Source: Nonomuraea sp. NEAU-A123 (GTDB lineage: Bacteria > Actinomycetota > Actinomycetes > Streptosporangiales > Streptosporangiaceae). Taken from it: a stretch of DNA of 64,000 nt. The stretch covers positions 98,637 to 162,636 of the forward strand of contig NZ_JAHFZZ010000026.1 of NCBI RefSeq assembly GCF_018603905.1, given 5' to 3'. The notes beneath the pieces were generated by a model. That model had not been told where the DNA came from. It saw nothing but the letters and a program-made list of their open reading frames with translations, and did not search any database. Within the stretch, counting starts at the first letter, position 1, and each line of letters starts with the position of its first letter. The translations under genes were made by a program, and so were the position numbers. Shown here piece after piece: positions 52,365-60,694 of the stretch.

Positions 52365-53560
52365 GCGGTGCGCTCCAGAAAGCCGTGCGACAGCCAGGCC
52401 GGTTCTTCCCCTGGCGAGATCGTGAGATCGTCGGCCCACACCAGCCGATAAGGCAGCTCAGGCCGCAGATCAACCGTCGTCAGATCGGCCAGCAGCCGCC
52501 GCGCCGACGGCCAGTCGGAGCGCAGCACGCCGGCCAGCGCCACCCGCGACGACGACCCCAGCAGCGACTCCGCCACCTCGGTCAGCCGCTCGATCGCCGC
52601 GCTCGGTGAGGAGGCGAGCGAGTCTTCCGGGCCTTGGTCGGGAAGGGTGGAGCGCGGGGGAGTGGGCTGGGCCGGGGCGGGCCGGGGCGCCTCGTCGACC
52701 GCGCGGGCGATCGCCGCCGGGTCGTGCCAGGGCGCCGGAGCGTCGAACACGAAGCCGTCGAGCACCGCCGCGAGTCGTTCGCGCGAAGCGGTCTGAGAGA
52801 ACGTGCGCCACGTCTCGGTGGGCAGAAGTGTCAGGTTGCGGGTCGTGCCCGCCGAGTCGGCCAGGCGTCCCGCTGCCCGCCGGGAGGCGTCGCTGTAGGC
52901 GTAGATGGCCGCCCGCAGATCGGTGCAGACCCGGTCGAGCACCGGCCAGCGGGTCAGGATCGTGCCGTGCAGGCTCTGGGCCCGGCGCGCGATCTCCTCG
53001 GTGCCCCACAGCTTGGGTGCCTGCTCGCGCAGCTCCTCGATCGTGCCGGTGGTGAGCGTGATCAGCTCCAGCGCCCACAGCCGGAACGCCCTGGCCAGGT
53101 TGGCGGCGCTCTGCCTGGCCTCCTCCATGGTGGTGCGGGGGTCGGCGACGTTGAGGTCTTCGAGCGCGAGCAGCCGGTGCATCTCGGACTGGCCGCCGTC
53201 GTCCATCATCCGCCTGATGAACATCAGCCCGACCACGCTGGTGAACGACGCGCGATAGCGCAGTTGGTTGGGCTTGGGGAACACCTCGCGGATCGCGCCC
53301 AGCCCCTTGAGCACGCGCAGCCGGTTGTCGAACTGGTCGCCGGGGTAGGCGCGGCAGGCGAAGCGCATCTGCTCGTGCGTCAGCCACTCCTCGCCCGCCT
53401 CCGCGAACGCCGCGAACAGCGTCTCTGCGATGTCGACCAGGGCCGGGTCGTCGACGACCGCGCCGCTGTCGCGGGCCAGCGCCGCGAACATCCGGCGGTA
53501 GGTCGACAGCACCGCCTCCTCCGAGAGCGCGGCGTCGAGAGTCAAGGGCTGTTCGGACAC
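52361..53560 (-). CDS. Kleisin/MukF/JetA-like subunit of the condensin-like cassette
   Basis: A 399-residue protein. It opens with a winged-helix-like part (WLTHEQMRFACRAYPGDQF, then LRVLKGLGAIREVFPKPNQLRYR, about residues 60-115), then a long helical part (about 130-250) and, after a Pro-rich linker near 290-325, a small C-terminal domain. Winged helix, helical bundle, linker and terminal domain match the kleisin layout of MukF and JetA. The GTG at 53560 is a choice; in-frame GTG 53566 and TTG 53590 also exist. First gene of the cassette, coupled to the KITE-like gene. Confidence 0.6.
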   Translation of the reverse strand: MSEQPLTLDAALSEEAVLSTYRRMFAALARDSGAVVDDPALVDIAETLFAAFAEAGEEWLTHEQMRFACRAYPGDQFDNRLRVLKGLGAIREVFPKPNQLRYRASFTSVVGLMFIRRMMDDGGQSEMHRLLALEDLNVADPRTTMEEARQSAANLARAFRLWALELITLTTGTIEELREQAPKLWGTEEIARRAQSLHGTILTRWPVLDRVCTDLRAAIYAYSDASRRAAGRLADSAGTTRNLTLLPTETWRTFSQTASRERLAAVLDGFVFDAPAPWHDPAAIARAVDEAPRPAPAQPTPPRSTLPDQGPEDSLASSPSAAIERLTEVAESLLGSSSRVALAGVLRSDWPSARRLLADLTTVDLRPELPYRLVWADDLTISPGEEPAWLSHGFLERTA

Positions 53561-53692
53561 GGGCACTAAGGTACGGCTTCCGACCGACAATCTTGGCCCG
53601 ACCTGACGCGCTTACCCGCGAGTAGTCAGGGCCGCACGCTAGTGTGCTTCAGGGTAATGCGGGGGCAAACGTTAAGTAATCGTACATACGGG

Positions 53693-53910
53693 GTGAGTGA
53701 CGCTTTGCGTATCCGTGTGCTCCGGGGCGACCGTGCGACGGCCGTGATAGCCGGTGCGATGGCCGCGAAAGGTGAGGTCGTACCGGTGACCAAGGGCTAC
53801 ATCACGCTGACGGTGATCTGCCAGGTCAAGGGCGCGGCCTACACCGGGCAACGGCTACCTCAATGACACTCTGGTGGCCACACCCGAGGGGGCGCCTTCC
53901 CGGGGGCTCC
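53693..53910 (+). pseudogene. Frameshifted remnant of an SH3-domain secreted protein
   Basis: One frame reads GAMAAKGEVVPVTKGYITLTVICQVKG and then runs off; the next frame continues GNGYLNDTLVATPEGAP. Together they match the pattern of bacterial SH3 domains in actinobacterial cell-wall proteins (a CQVKG strand followed by NGxYxNDTLV), with the middle deleted and the frame shifted near 53847. No signal peptide or catalytic part remains. It lies directly next to the insertion element. Confidence 0.55.
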
Positions 53911-54002
53911 GCTCTACCGGAATGTGGGCCAGTGCTCTCGTTTTTAGGTGGGAGGTGAAGGCCCATGCGGGAGTGTCCTCTGGGCGCGAGGGTGTCTGAA
54001 CC

Positions 54003-54422
54003 TTAGCGGGTGGGCCGGTCCTGGTCCTGGATGTAGTTGCTGACGGTGGCGTGGTTGGCTGCGCCGGTTGAGCCCGCGTAGTAGGAGCGGGACCAGAGAT
54101 GTCCGCGCCAGAGGTGGTTGCGGAGGTGGGAGTCGTATTCCTTGCGCAGGTAGCGGGCAGAGACGCCTTTGAGGGAGTTGACCAAGATGGAGAGTGCGAC
54201 CTTGGGCGGGAAGTCGACGAGCAGGTGGACGTGGTCGTCGGCGCCGTTGAACTCCATCAGCTCGCATCCGAAGTCGGTGCAGACGTTCCTCATGATCTCT
54301 TCGCAGCGGGTCAGCATCGGCTCCGTGAAGACGTTGTGACGATATTTGGTGACGAAAACGAGGTGGACACTGAGTTCGTGAACGCAGTGTCTTCCCTTGC
54401 GTACGTCGGGGTTCTGCTCCAT
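54003..54422 (-). CDS. tnpA: IS200/IS605 transposase TnpA (Y1 HUH)
   Basis: A 139-residue Y1 transposase. The HUH motif reads DDHVHLLVDFPP, and the nucleophile tyrosine is in SRSYYAGSTG near residue 117. VHLVFVTKYRHNVF is the standard first strand. The length and motifs look complete, so it may be active. The ATG at 54422 (MEQNPDVRKG) is chosen; longer in-frame sequence upstream lies within tnpB. Confidence 0.92.
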   Translation of the reverse strand: MEQNPDVRKGRHCVHELSVHLVFVTKYRHNVFTEPMLTRCEEIMRNVCTDFGCELMEFNGADDHVHLLVDFPPKVALSILVNSLKGVSARYLRKEYDSHLRNHLWRGHLWSRSYYAGSTGAANHATVSNYIQDQDRPTR

Positions 54423-54446
54423 GACACCAAACGATACGATCACGGT

Positions 54447-55760
54447 GTGGAGCGAGTGAACCACAAGCGTGCGCACGTCGCGCGCCTGGAGTTGGACAAG
54501 CGGCAATCGGCCGTCTTGGACGCTCAGGCGCACACCGCGCGTGCCGTGTGGAACCTGCTGCATGAGTTCACGACCTTCCGCCAGGGCCGGTTGGCGTCAT
54601 TGAAGGAGTGCGACGCGGCGATTCGGCAGGCCCGCCACGAGATCGAGTGGATGGGGCAGCTCCCTGCTCAGGCTGCGCAAGCTGTATTGAAGACCTACCG
54701 GCAGGCGTGGGCGAACTTCTTCAACCCCGACCACCCGGCCGAGCGTCCGACGTTCAAGGGCCGGTTTGTGTCCCGGATGGCCGTGGACGTTCCCCAGGCC
54801 CGCGACTTGCAGATCACCGGGATCAACCGCAGGTGGGGTGCGGTGAACCTGCCCAAGGTCGGGCGGGTGAGGTTCCGGTTGACGAAAGACCTGCCCGGCG
54901 TCACCAAGGGCGGACCCTCTGGGAGGATCACCGGGGCTCGCCTGGTGAAGGAGGCCCACGGGTGGAATATCGCCTTCCGTATCGAGCTGGTCGTATCCGT
55001 CCCCGTACCGCACATCGGGCCGAAGGCCGGTATGGACCGGGGCATCACGGTCCCCCTGGCCCTGTCCAGCGGGGAGCACCTTCGGCACGGTCCGTGGCTC
55101 AGCAGCGGGCGGCGCGAGCGGCTGTTGCGTCTGGAGCGCAAAAGCGCCCGTCAGCGTGCCGCCCGCAAGAAAGGCGACCCGGTCTCCCATCGGGAACGCC
55201 GCACCTACGACCAGATCGCCCGGCTCCGTGCGACAGCCAAGCGCCGAGCCGTCGACTGGCAGCATCAGAGCACGACCGACCTCGCGCGGCGGTTCAGCGC
55301 GATCGTGGTCGAAGACCTGAACATCACCAACATGATGGCCTCGGCGTCTGGGACCGTGCGGGAGCCGGGGGTCAACGTCACCCAAAAGCGGGGCCTGAAC
55401 CGCTCGATCGCGGGCCAGGCGTGGGGGCGAACGGTGGAGTTCCTGACCTACAAGAGCGCCGACCGCGGCGGCCTGGTCGCCAAGGTCCACCCGCACGGCA
55501 CCAGCCAAGAGTGCCACCGCTGCCGCACCACCACTGCAGGATCACGCGAGACGCAGTCGCGGTACGCGTGCAAGAACCTGGCGTGCGGATGGATCGGCAA
55601 CGCCGACACCAACGCCGCCCGAAACCAGCTTCATCGGTACAACTCTGCCGCCGGATGGGCGGTCACAGGACGTGGAGACTCCGGGATGCCGGGGCCTGTG
55701 AAGCGTCAAGCATCCTGTCCCACAGTCTCGCCCGCACCCGCGCTGCGAGCTGCTGCGTAA
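54447..55760 (+). CDS. tnpB: TnpB RNA-guided nuclease of the IS605 element
   Basis: A 437-residue TnpB. The RuvC acidic triad is D197 (GMDRG), E289 (VVEDLN) and D387 (GNADTNAA); the zinc ribbon is CHRC...CKNLAC just before the last Asp. TnpB proteins cut DNA guided by an RNA made from the element's right end and help keep the element in place. All key residues are intact. The GTG at 54447 is used as start. The extra 35-residue C-terminal tail overlaps the probable guide-RNA region. Confidence 0.92.
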   Translation: MERVNHKRAHVARLELDKRQSAVLDAQAHTARAVWNLLHEFTTFRQGRLASLKECDAAIRQARHEIEWMGQLPAQAAQAVLKTYRQAWANFFNPDHPAERPTFKGRFVSRMAVDVPQARDLQITGINRRWGAVNLPKVGRVRFRLTKDLPGVTKGGPSGRITGARLVKEAHGWNIAFRIELVVSVPVPHIGPKAGMDRGITVPLALSSGEHLRHGPWLSSGRRERLLRLERKSARQRAARKKGDPVSHRERRTYDQIARLRATAKRRAVDWQHQSTTDLARRFSAIVVEDLNITNMMASASGTVREPGVNVTQKRGLNRSIAGQAWGRTVEFLTYKSADRGGLVAKVHPHGTSQECHRCRTTTAGSRETQSRYACKNLACGWIGNADTNAARNQLHRYNSAAGWAVTGRGDSGMPGPVKRQASCPTVSPAPALRAAA

Positions 55761-55765
55761 GCAGC
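55749..55765 (+). ncRNA. Right-end hairpin and probable TnpB guide (omega) RNA region
   Basis: GCTGCT-GCGTA-AGCAGC folds into a six-base stem overlapping the tnpB stop. In IS605 elements the guide RNA covers the tnpB 3' end and runs to the right end, with the guide taken from flanking DNA. I mark only the hairpin; that an RNA is made here is family knowledge, not seen directly. Confidence 0.4.
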
Positions 55766-55837
55766 ACAGGAATCCTCCACAATTATTTATGCGGAGGAGC
55801 ACGTCAAGAATGCACCGACTGAGATAGGGGACCTCAG

Positions 55838-56815
55838 TTGTACAACGAGCAGACGCAGCAACCGCAGCAGCTTGCGGCACAGTTCGCCCAGCGCTTCCAG
55901 ATGCTGGCCCAGAACATCGAGCGCATCATCCGCGGCAAGCACGAAGCCATCGAGCTGGCCCTGATCTGCCTGTTCGCCGAGGGGCACCTGCTGATCGAGG
56001 ACGTGCCCGGCACCGGCAAGACCACGCTGGCCAGGTCCATCGCCGCCAGCGTCGACGCCGAGTGGCGGCGCATCCAGTTCACGCCCGACCTGCTGCCCAG
56101 CGACATCACCGGCGTGTCCATCTTCAATCAGGCGCACCAGAAGTTCGAGTTCCACCAGGGGCCGGTGTTCGCCAACATCGTGCTCGCCGACGAGATCAAC
56201 CGCGCATCGCCGAAGACGCAGTCCGCGCTGCTGGAGGTCATGGAGGAGCGCCGGGTCACGGTCGACGCCGAGCCGCACTCCGTACCCAGGCCGTTCCTGG
56301 TGGTCGCCACGCAGAACCCGGTCGACATGGACGGCACGTACCCGCTGCCGGAGGCGCAGCTCGACCGGTTCCTCATGCAGATCTCCGTCGGCTATCCCGA
56401 CCACGTGTCGGAGGTCGAGGTGCTCAAGGGCATGCCCAACGGGCCACAGGTCGAACGGCTGCCCGTGGTGGCCCGCGCGTCGGACGTGGCCGGGATGATC
56501 GACTTCGCCACCCGCATCCACGTCGCCGATCCCGTGTACGACTACATCGTCGCCCTCTGCTCCGCCACGCGCACCAACCCCAGCCTGCGGTTGGGCGCCT
56601 CTCCGCGAGGCAGCCTCGCGCTGCTGCGGGCCGCCCGCGTCAAGGCCGCCGCCGCCGGACGCCACTACGTCGTGCCGGAGGACGTCAAGGCGCTGGCCGT
56701 CCCGGTGCTCGCGCACCGGCTGATCCTCACCCCCGAGGCCGAACTACGCGAGGTCACCGCGGCGAACGTGCTCGGCGAGCTCCTCGCCGGGATGCCGGTG
56801 CCGCAGGCGGCCTAG
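55838..56815 (+). CDS. MoxR-family AAA ATPase
   Basis: A 325-residue AAA+ ATPase. Walker A DVPGTGKTTLA lies near residues 55-65, Walker B VLADEINRASPKTQ near 116-129, sensor 1 VVATQNPVD near 158-166 and a late arginine finger region SPRGSLALLRAARV. MoxR proteins act as chaperones for neighbouring von Willebrand or DUF58 proteins. The TTG start at 55838 has AGGGGA upstream. Intact, though its normal partner genes just downstream are broken. Confidence 0.9.
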   Translation: MYNEQTQQPQQLAAQFAQRFQMLAQNIERIIRGKHEAIELALICLFAEGHLLIEDVPGTGKTTLARSIAASVDAEWRRIQFTPDLLPSDITGVSIFNQAHQKFEFHQGPVFANIVLADEINRASPKTQSALLEVMEERRVTVDAEPHSVPRPFLVVATQNPVDMDGTYPLPEAQLDRFLMQISVGYPDHVSEVEVLKGMPNGPQVERLPVVARASDVAGMIDFATRIHVADPVYDYIVALCSATRTNPSLRLGASPRGSLALLRAARVKAAAAGRHYVVPEDVKALAVPVLAHRLILTPEAELREVTAANVLGELLAGMPVPQAA

Positions 56816-57317
56816 GTGCTGACACCGCTGGGCTGGGGCACGCTCGCCGGTTCGGCGATCCTGTACGCGGCGGGGTTCGGGCTCGGCTACCCGGAACCCG
56901 TCGTGCTGGCCACCGGCGGGCTGCTCGCGCTCGCCGCCGCCCTCGCCTGGACCGCCCCCAGACCGAAGCTGGAGGTGCACCGCGAGGTCACGCCGCTCAA
57001 GGTGGCGCGCGGTGACGCGGCCGTCGCGGTTCTTCACGTACGCAATCTCGGCCGCCGGGGCCTGTCGGGGCTGCGCGCACAGGACCGGATCGGTACGGCC
57101 GAGCACACCGTCGACCTGCCCCGCCTGCCCAGACGCGCCGCCAGGGTCGTCGGCGACGACCTGCGCCACGTCCACTGGAAGTCCAGCGCCCGCACCGGCA
57201 CGCTCATGGTGCGCCAGCTCATCGACGCCAGCCTGCCCACCACGACGGTCGTCCTCGACACCCGCGACCTCACCGAACTGGCCGTGGACGCCGCCGCCTC
57301 GGCCGCCGTCGCCGGAC
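56816..57317 (+). pseudogene. DUF58 protein remnant with internal and 3' deletions
   Basis: It starts directly after the MoxR stop, with two membrane helices and PRPKLEVHREVTPLKVARGD as in DUF58 proteins. After PRLPRRAARV the sequence jumps straight to VGDDLRHVHWKSSARTGTLM, the late DUF58 signature, so roughly 90 residues normally lying between are missing. The C-terminal part is also missing: near 57312 the sequence becomes that of a transglutaminase in another frame. A full DUF58 protein has about 400 residues. Confidence 0.75.
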
Positions 57318-58178
57318 GTGCCGATCAAGCAGGCGTACCGGCTGCAGAACTACCTGCGCACCAACGCCACGTACGACGTCACCGCGCCGCCGGGGCACTC
57401 GCTGAAGGGCCTGGAGTTCTTCCTGGAGACCACGCACCGGGGGACGTCGGAACAGTTCGCGTCGACGTTCGCGCTCATGGCCAGGACGCTCGGGCTGCCG
57501 TCGAGGGTGGTGGTCGGGTTCCGGCCGTGGCAGGCGTCCGGCGGGGTTTATCACGTTAAATCGGGCCACGTCATGGCGTGGGCGGAGATCAAGTTCGACA
57601 AGCTCGGCTGGCGGCCGTTCTACCCCACGCCCGGCCGCGGCGGCGCGAAGGACGACCACGACGTGGCGTCCTCCGCGATCAAGGAGAGCGAGGAGTTGGA
57701 GGGCGAGTTCACCCAGGGCACCGTGAACCAGCCGGAGCCCGGCCAGCAGCCCACGGCGGGCGACAAGCCTTCCGCTGGGCCGCCGCTGTGGGTGATCGTC
57801 CCGGCGGCGGGCGCGGGGATCCTGGTGGTGTACGCGGGCACGGCGATGGTGCTGCCGTGGTGGCGCAGGCGGGCCCGCAGGACAGTGGCGGGCGCGGAGC
57901 GGCGCGTGCTCGGCGCCTGGTGGCAGACCTGCGACGACCTCGGCCTGAAGGGGGAGCAGGCGCTGACCGCCGAGGACGTGGTGGCCCGGCATCCCGCCGA
58001 CATCTCCGCACACCTCCGCCCACTCGCCGATATTTCCAACTTCGTCCGCTACGCCCCCGACGCTGTCGCCCACGAGGCCGCCGACGCCGCCTGGCGCCAC
58101 AGCGATGCCGTCCGCCAGGCCGTACGCGCCAGAACACCCCTCAAAACCCGCCTCCGCAAGCGACTGCTCCTGCGCTGA
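57318..58178 (+). pseudogene. Transglutaminase (TgpA-type) C-terminal fragment
   Basis: From about 57318 the frame reads IKQAYRLQNYLRTNATYD, RGTSEQFASTFALMARTLGLPSRVVVGF and GHVMAWAEIKF...GWRPFYPTPG, the transglutaminase core, then a Pro-rich linker, one membrane helix (near 57785-57850) and a C-terminal helical tail. The N-terminal membrane half of about 400 residues is absent, and the frame does not match the DUF58 part, so this is the other side of a deletion. The usual core cysteine is Ser, which is common in actinobacterial TgpA relatives. Confidence 0.75.
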
Positions 58179-58267
58179 CCCTCCAGAGTCATTTGACCGA
58201 AGCGCGATTCCATGACATTGAGGAGTCTGGGATTGTTCTTGTCGTGAAACCCGTTCAAGGGGCGGCG

Positions 58268-59764
58268 ATGCCGAAGCTCTCACGTAGCGACTGGTACGAC
58301 CTATCACGCGACACCAATTGGACGTTCCGCTATGTCACCGAAGAAGAGGTCTTCCCGGAGGAGTTATCCGGCTCTCACCGGGTCACCAGTGAGGCATGGA
58401 CCCAGTGGGACGAGCCGTACAAGATCAGCTACCGCGAGTACGTCCACAACCAGGTCACCAAAGACACCGCTACTTACTCGCTGAAGAACGCGATCAGCCG
58501 CTCCAAGCTGTTCGACCAACTGGATCCCGGCTGGAAGTCGGTGATTCTGGCGCACTACGGTGCCATCACGATGCCGGAGTATCTGGCCGCCATCGGAGAG
58601 GCGCGCATGGCCCGATTCGGCAGGTCGGCGGCCTGGCGCAACACGGCGACCTTCGGCGCGCTGGATGAGATGCGGCACGGGCAGATCCAGGCGTTCTTCC
58701 CGTACGGGCTGCTGGACAAGGAGCCGCGCGCGGACTGGGCGTTGAAGTCGTTCCACACGAACAACTGGGTGGTGCTCGCCGTCCGGCACCTTTTCGACGA
58801 CATGTTCGTCGCCAACGACGCGGTCTCCATCGCACTGCAACTCACCTTCACCCTGGAGACGGGCTTCACGAACCTGCAGTTCCTCGGCATGGCGGCCGAT
58901 GCGATGGATGTCGGCGATCTGGAATTCGGGGCGCTGATCTCCAGTATCCAGACCGATGAGGCGCGCCATTCCCAGCAGGGCGAGCCGACCATCAAGGTGC
59001 TCATCGACAACGGGCACAAGGAATGGGGACAGTTTCTGATCGACCACATGTTCTGGCGTTCCTGGCGAGCGTTCGCGGTGCTCACGGGGCTGTCGATGGA
59101 TTACTACACGCCGCTGGAAAGCCGCCGGATGTCGTTCAAGGAATTCATCGAGGACTGGGTCGTCAAGCAGTTCGCCGAGCAGTTCCGCGACTTCGGCCTG
59201 GACTATCCCTGGTACTGGGACCAGTTCATCGACGAACTCACCTGGTACCACCACGCCATCCACCTCGGCGTCTGGAACTATCGGCCCACCGTGTGGTGGA
59301 ACCCGGACGCGGGCGTCTCCGCCGCGGAACGCCAATGGCTGGAGGAGAAGTACCCGGGCTGGAACAGCACGTTCGGCCGCAACTGGGACGTCATCCAGGA
59401 CAACCTGCGCAGCGGGAACGTCGCGGCGACCTTCCCCCAGACGCTGCCGATCACCTGCAACCTCTGCCAGATCCCGATCGTCCGCGTGGCGGGTGTCATG
59501 GCGGGCGCGCTCGACTCGGCCGCCCCGCTGCGGCACACCCACAACGGCCGGACGTACCTGTTCTGCTCGGAGCCGTGCAAGTGGATCTTCACCCGACGGC
59601 CGGAACGCTTCGCCGGGCACAAGTCGCTCATCGACCGCTTCCTGGCCGGCGACATCGTGCCGCCCGATCTGGCCGGAGCGCTCGCCTACATGGGCCTGTC
59701 CGAGGCCGAGCAGGGACGCGACGCCACCGACTACGCCTGGGCGCTCGGCCCGGCCGCCGATTGA
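58268..59764 (+). CDS. Diiron monooxygenase alpha subunit (toluene/isoprene type, TmoA-like)
   Basis: A 498-residue hydroxylase alpha subunit aligning almost gap-free with TmoA of toluene 4-monooxygenase at its N-terminal half. The diiron ligands fall at identical positions: E104, E134, H137, E197, E231 and H234, and the gate residue T201 is kept. Position 103 by the active site is Pro instead of TmoA Gly. The C-terminus has CNLC and FCSEPC, a possible metal-binding YHS-type site. It oxidises an alkene or aromatic with oxygen. ATG at 58268 after AAGGGG. Confidence 0.92.
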   Translation: MPKLSRSDWYDLSRDTNWTFRYVTEEEVFPEELSGSHRVTSEAWTQWDEPYKISYREYVHNQVTKDTATYSLKNAISRSKLFDQLDPGWKSVILAHYGAITMPEYLAAIGEARMARFGRSAAWRNTATFGALDEMRHGQIQAFFPYGLLDKEPRADWALKSFHTNNWVVLAVRHLFDDMFVANDAVSIALQLTFTLETGFTNLQFLGMAADAMDVGDLEFGALISSIQTDEARHSQQGEPTIKVLIDNGHKEWGQFLIDHMFWRSWRAFAVLTGLSMDYYTPLESRRMSFKEFIEDWVVKQFAEQFRDFGLDYPWYWDQFIDELTWYHHAIHLGVWNYRPTVWWNPDAGVSAAERQWLEEKYPGWNSTFGRNWDVIQDNLRSGNVAATFPQTLPITCNLCQIPIVRVAGVMAGALDSAAPLRHTHNGRTYLFCSEPCKWIFTRRPERFAGHKSLIDRFLAGDIVPPDLAGALAYMGLSEAEQGRDATDYAWALGPAAD

Positions 59765-59774
59765 GGGGGATCTG

Positions 59775-60026
59775 ATGGCGTTGCTCCCGCTGAGCGCGAC
59801 CTTCGAGAACGATATCGTCGCGCTGCTCGTCGCCGTCGACGATCAGGACACGGCTCAGGTCGTCGGCGAGAAGATCGCCGAGCACGTCGTCGGCCACCGG
59901 GTGGCGGCCAGATCGGCCCCGATCCGCGTTCGCCATGAGGGCCGGGTGCTGCCGCCCGAGCAACGCATCGGCGAGGCGGGGGTGGGGCCGCTCGATCACG
60001 TGGAGGCGTTCTTCGATGAATCCTGA
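59775..60026 (+). CDS. Monooxygenase gamma subunit (TmoB-like)
   Basis: An 83-residue protein, the size of TmoB, with the ubiquitin-like start LPLSATFENDIVALLVAV and the RVLPPEQRIGEAG block. It is a structural subunit of the hydroxylase. It starts ten bases after the alpha-subunit stop and overlaps the ferredoxin gene by eleven bases. Confidence 0.88.
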   Translation: MALLPLSATFENDIVALLVAVDDQDTAQVVGEKIAEHVVGHRVAARSAPIRVRHEGRVLPPEQRIGEAGVGPLDHVEAFFDES

Positions 60027-60375
60027 GGAACTGTCCTGGACGAGCGTCGGCACCCTCGACGAGCTGTGGGAGGGCGACATCGCCGAGGTCACGGTGGGGG
60101 AGGACCAGGTGCTGCTGGCCCATCTGCCGGGCGGCGAGTTGCGGGCCTACCAGGGGATGTGCCCGCATTCGGAGTTTCCGCTGGCCGAAGGCGAGTTCGA
60201 CGGCGAGGTGCTCACCTGCTCGGGCCACGGGTGGGAGTTCGATCTGACGACCGGCCGGGGGAACAACCCGGACACCTGCCGCCTGTACGCCTTCCCGGTC
60301 CGCCTGGACGGCGAGCGGATCTACGTAGCCGTGCCGGCCGACGGCCGGCGTCACCACAACCGATGCCGTGGATGA
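60016..60375 (+). CDS. Rieske ferredoxin (TmoC-like)
   Basis: A 119-residue Rieske protein with ligands C49-P-H51 and C68-SG-H71 (TCSGHGW). It passes electrons from a reductase to the diiron hydroxylase. The ATG at 60016 lies inside the gamma-subunit gene. The reductase it needs is not encoded in the window. Confidence 0.92.
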   Translation: MNPEELSWTSVGTLDELWEGDIAEVTVGEDQVLLAHLPGGELRAYQGMCPHSEFPLAEGEFDGEVLTCSGHGWEFDLTTGRGNNPDTCRLYAFPVRLDGERIYVAVPADGRRHHNRCRG

Positions 60376-60692
60376 GGAGCACAGTCGTGGCCGATGACCG
60401 CGAACACCTGGTGGGACCTGTGGCCAGAGGATTCGATCCCGAGGTCGTGGACGCGCTGGTGACCGCGCTGGAGAAGGACAATCCAGACAAGGAGCTCCTC
60501 GTCGAGGACCACGGCGGATACGTGCGCATCCACGCTCCCCATCTGCTCCGCCTGACGCGCGCCAGCCTGGAGGAAGCCGCGGGGCACCCCTTCCCGCTGG
60601 CCGGTCTCGAACCCGCGATCGCGAGCTTCGCGGGCCGCATGCGCTACATCGGTGACGACGAACTCGTCTGGTACCTGACCAGGGAGGACTGA
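60372..60692 (+). CDS. Monooxygenase effector/coupling protein (TmoD-like)
   Basis: A 106-residue protein close in length to TmoD (103). LVGPVARGFDPEVVDAL and VRIHAPHLLRLTRASLEEA fit the cofactorless effector family that binds the hydroxylase and tunes oxygen activation. The ATG at 60372 overlaps the ferredoxin stop (ATGA). Confidence 0.9.
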   Translation: MRSTVVADDREHLVGPVARGFDPEVVDALVTALEKDNPDKELLVEDHGGYVRIHAPHLLRLTRASLEEAAGHPFPLAGLEPAIASFAGRMRYIGDDELVWYLTRED

Positions 60693-60694
60693 CC

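Larger units (their letters stand above)
53941..55790. mobile_element. IS200/IS605-family insertion sequence
   Basis: Divergent tnpA (54003-54422, minus) and tnpB (54447-55760, plus) separated by 24 bases define an IS605-type element. These elements move as single strands and lack terminal inverted repeats. A right-end hairpin is clear at 55749-55765; a weak left one (GCCCA/TGGGC, 53961-53985) is possible. Exact ends cannot be fixed without an empty-site comparison. It sits between an SH3 remnant and a damaged MoxR operon. Confidence 0.85.

Noticed and set aside
53642..53866. A 74-residue intact small gene
   Set aside because: It ends by running out of frame in the middle of an SH3-like domain that continues in the next frame, so it is better called a remnant.
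57012..58178. One 388-residue gene covering the whole transglutaminase fragment
   Set aside because: The first 100 residues are the DUF58 gene read in the wrong frame; only the part after about 57318 is transglutaminase.
58193..58221. A TTGACC-based promoter for the monooxygenase operon
   Set aside because: No convincing -10 element at the right distance; left unannotated.
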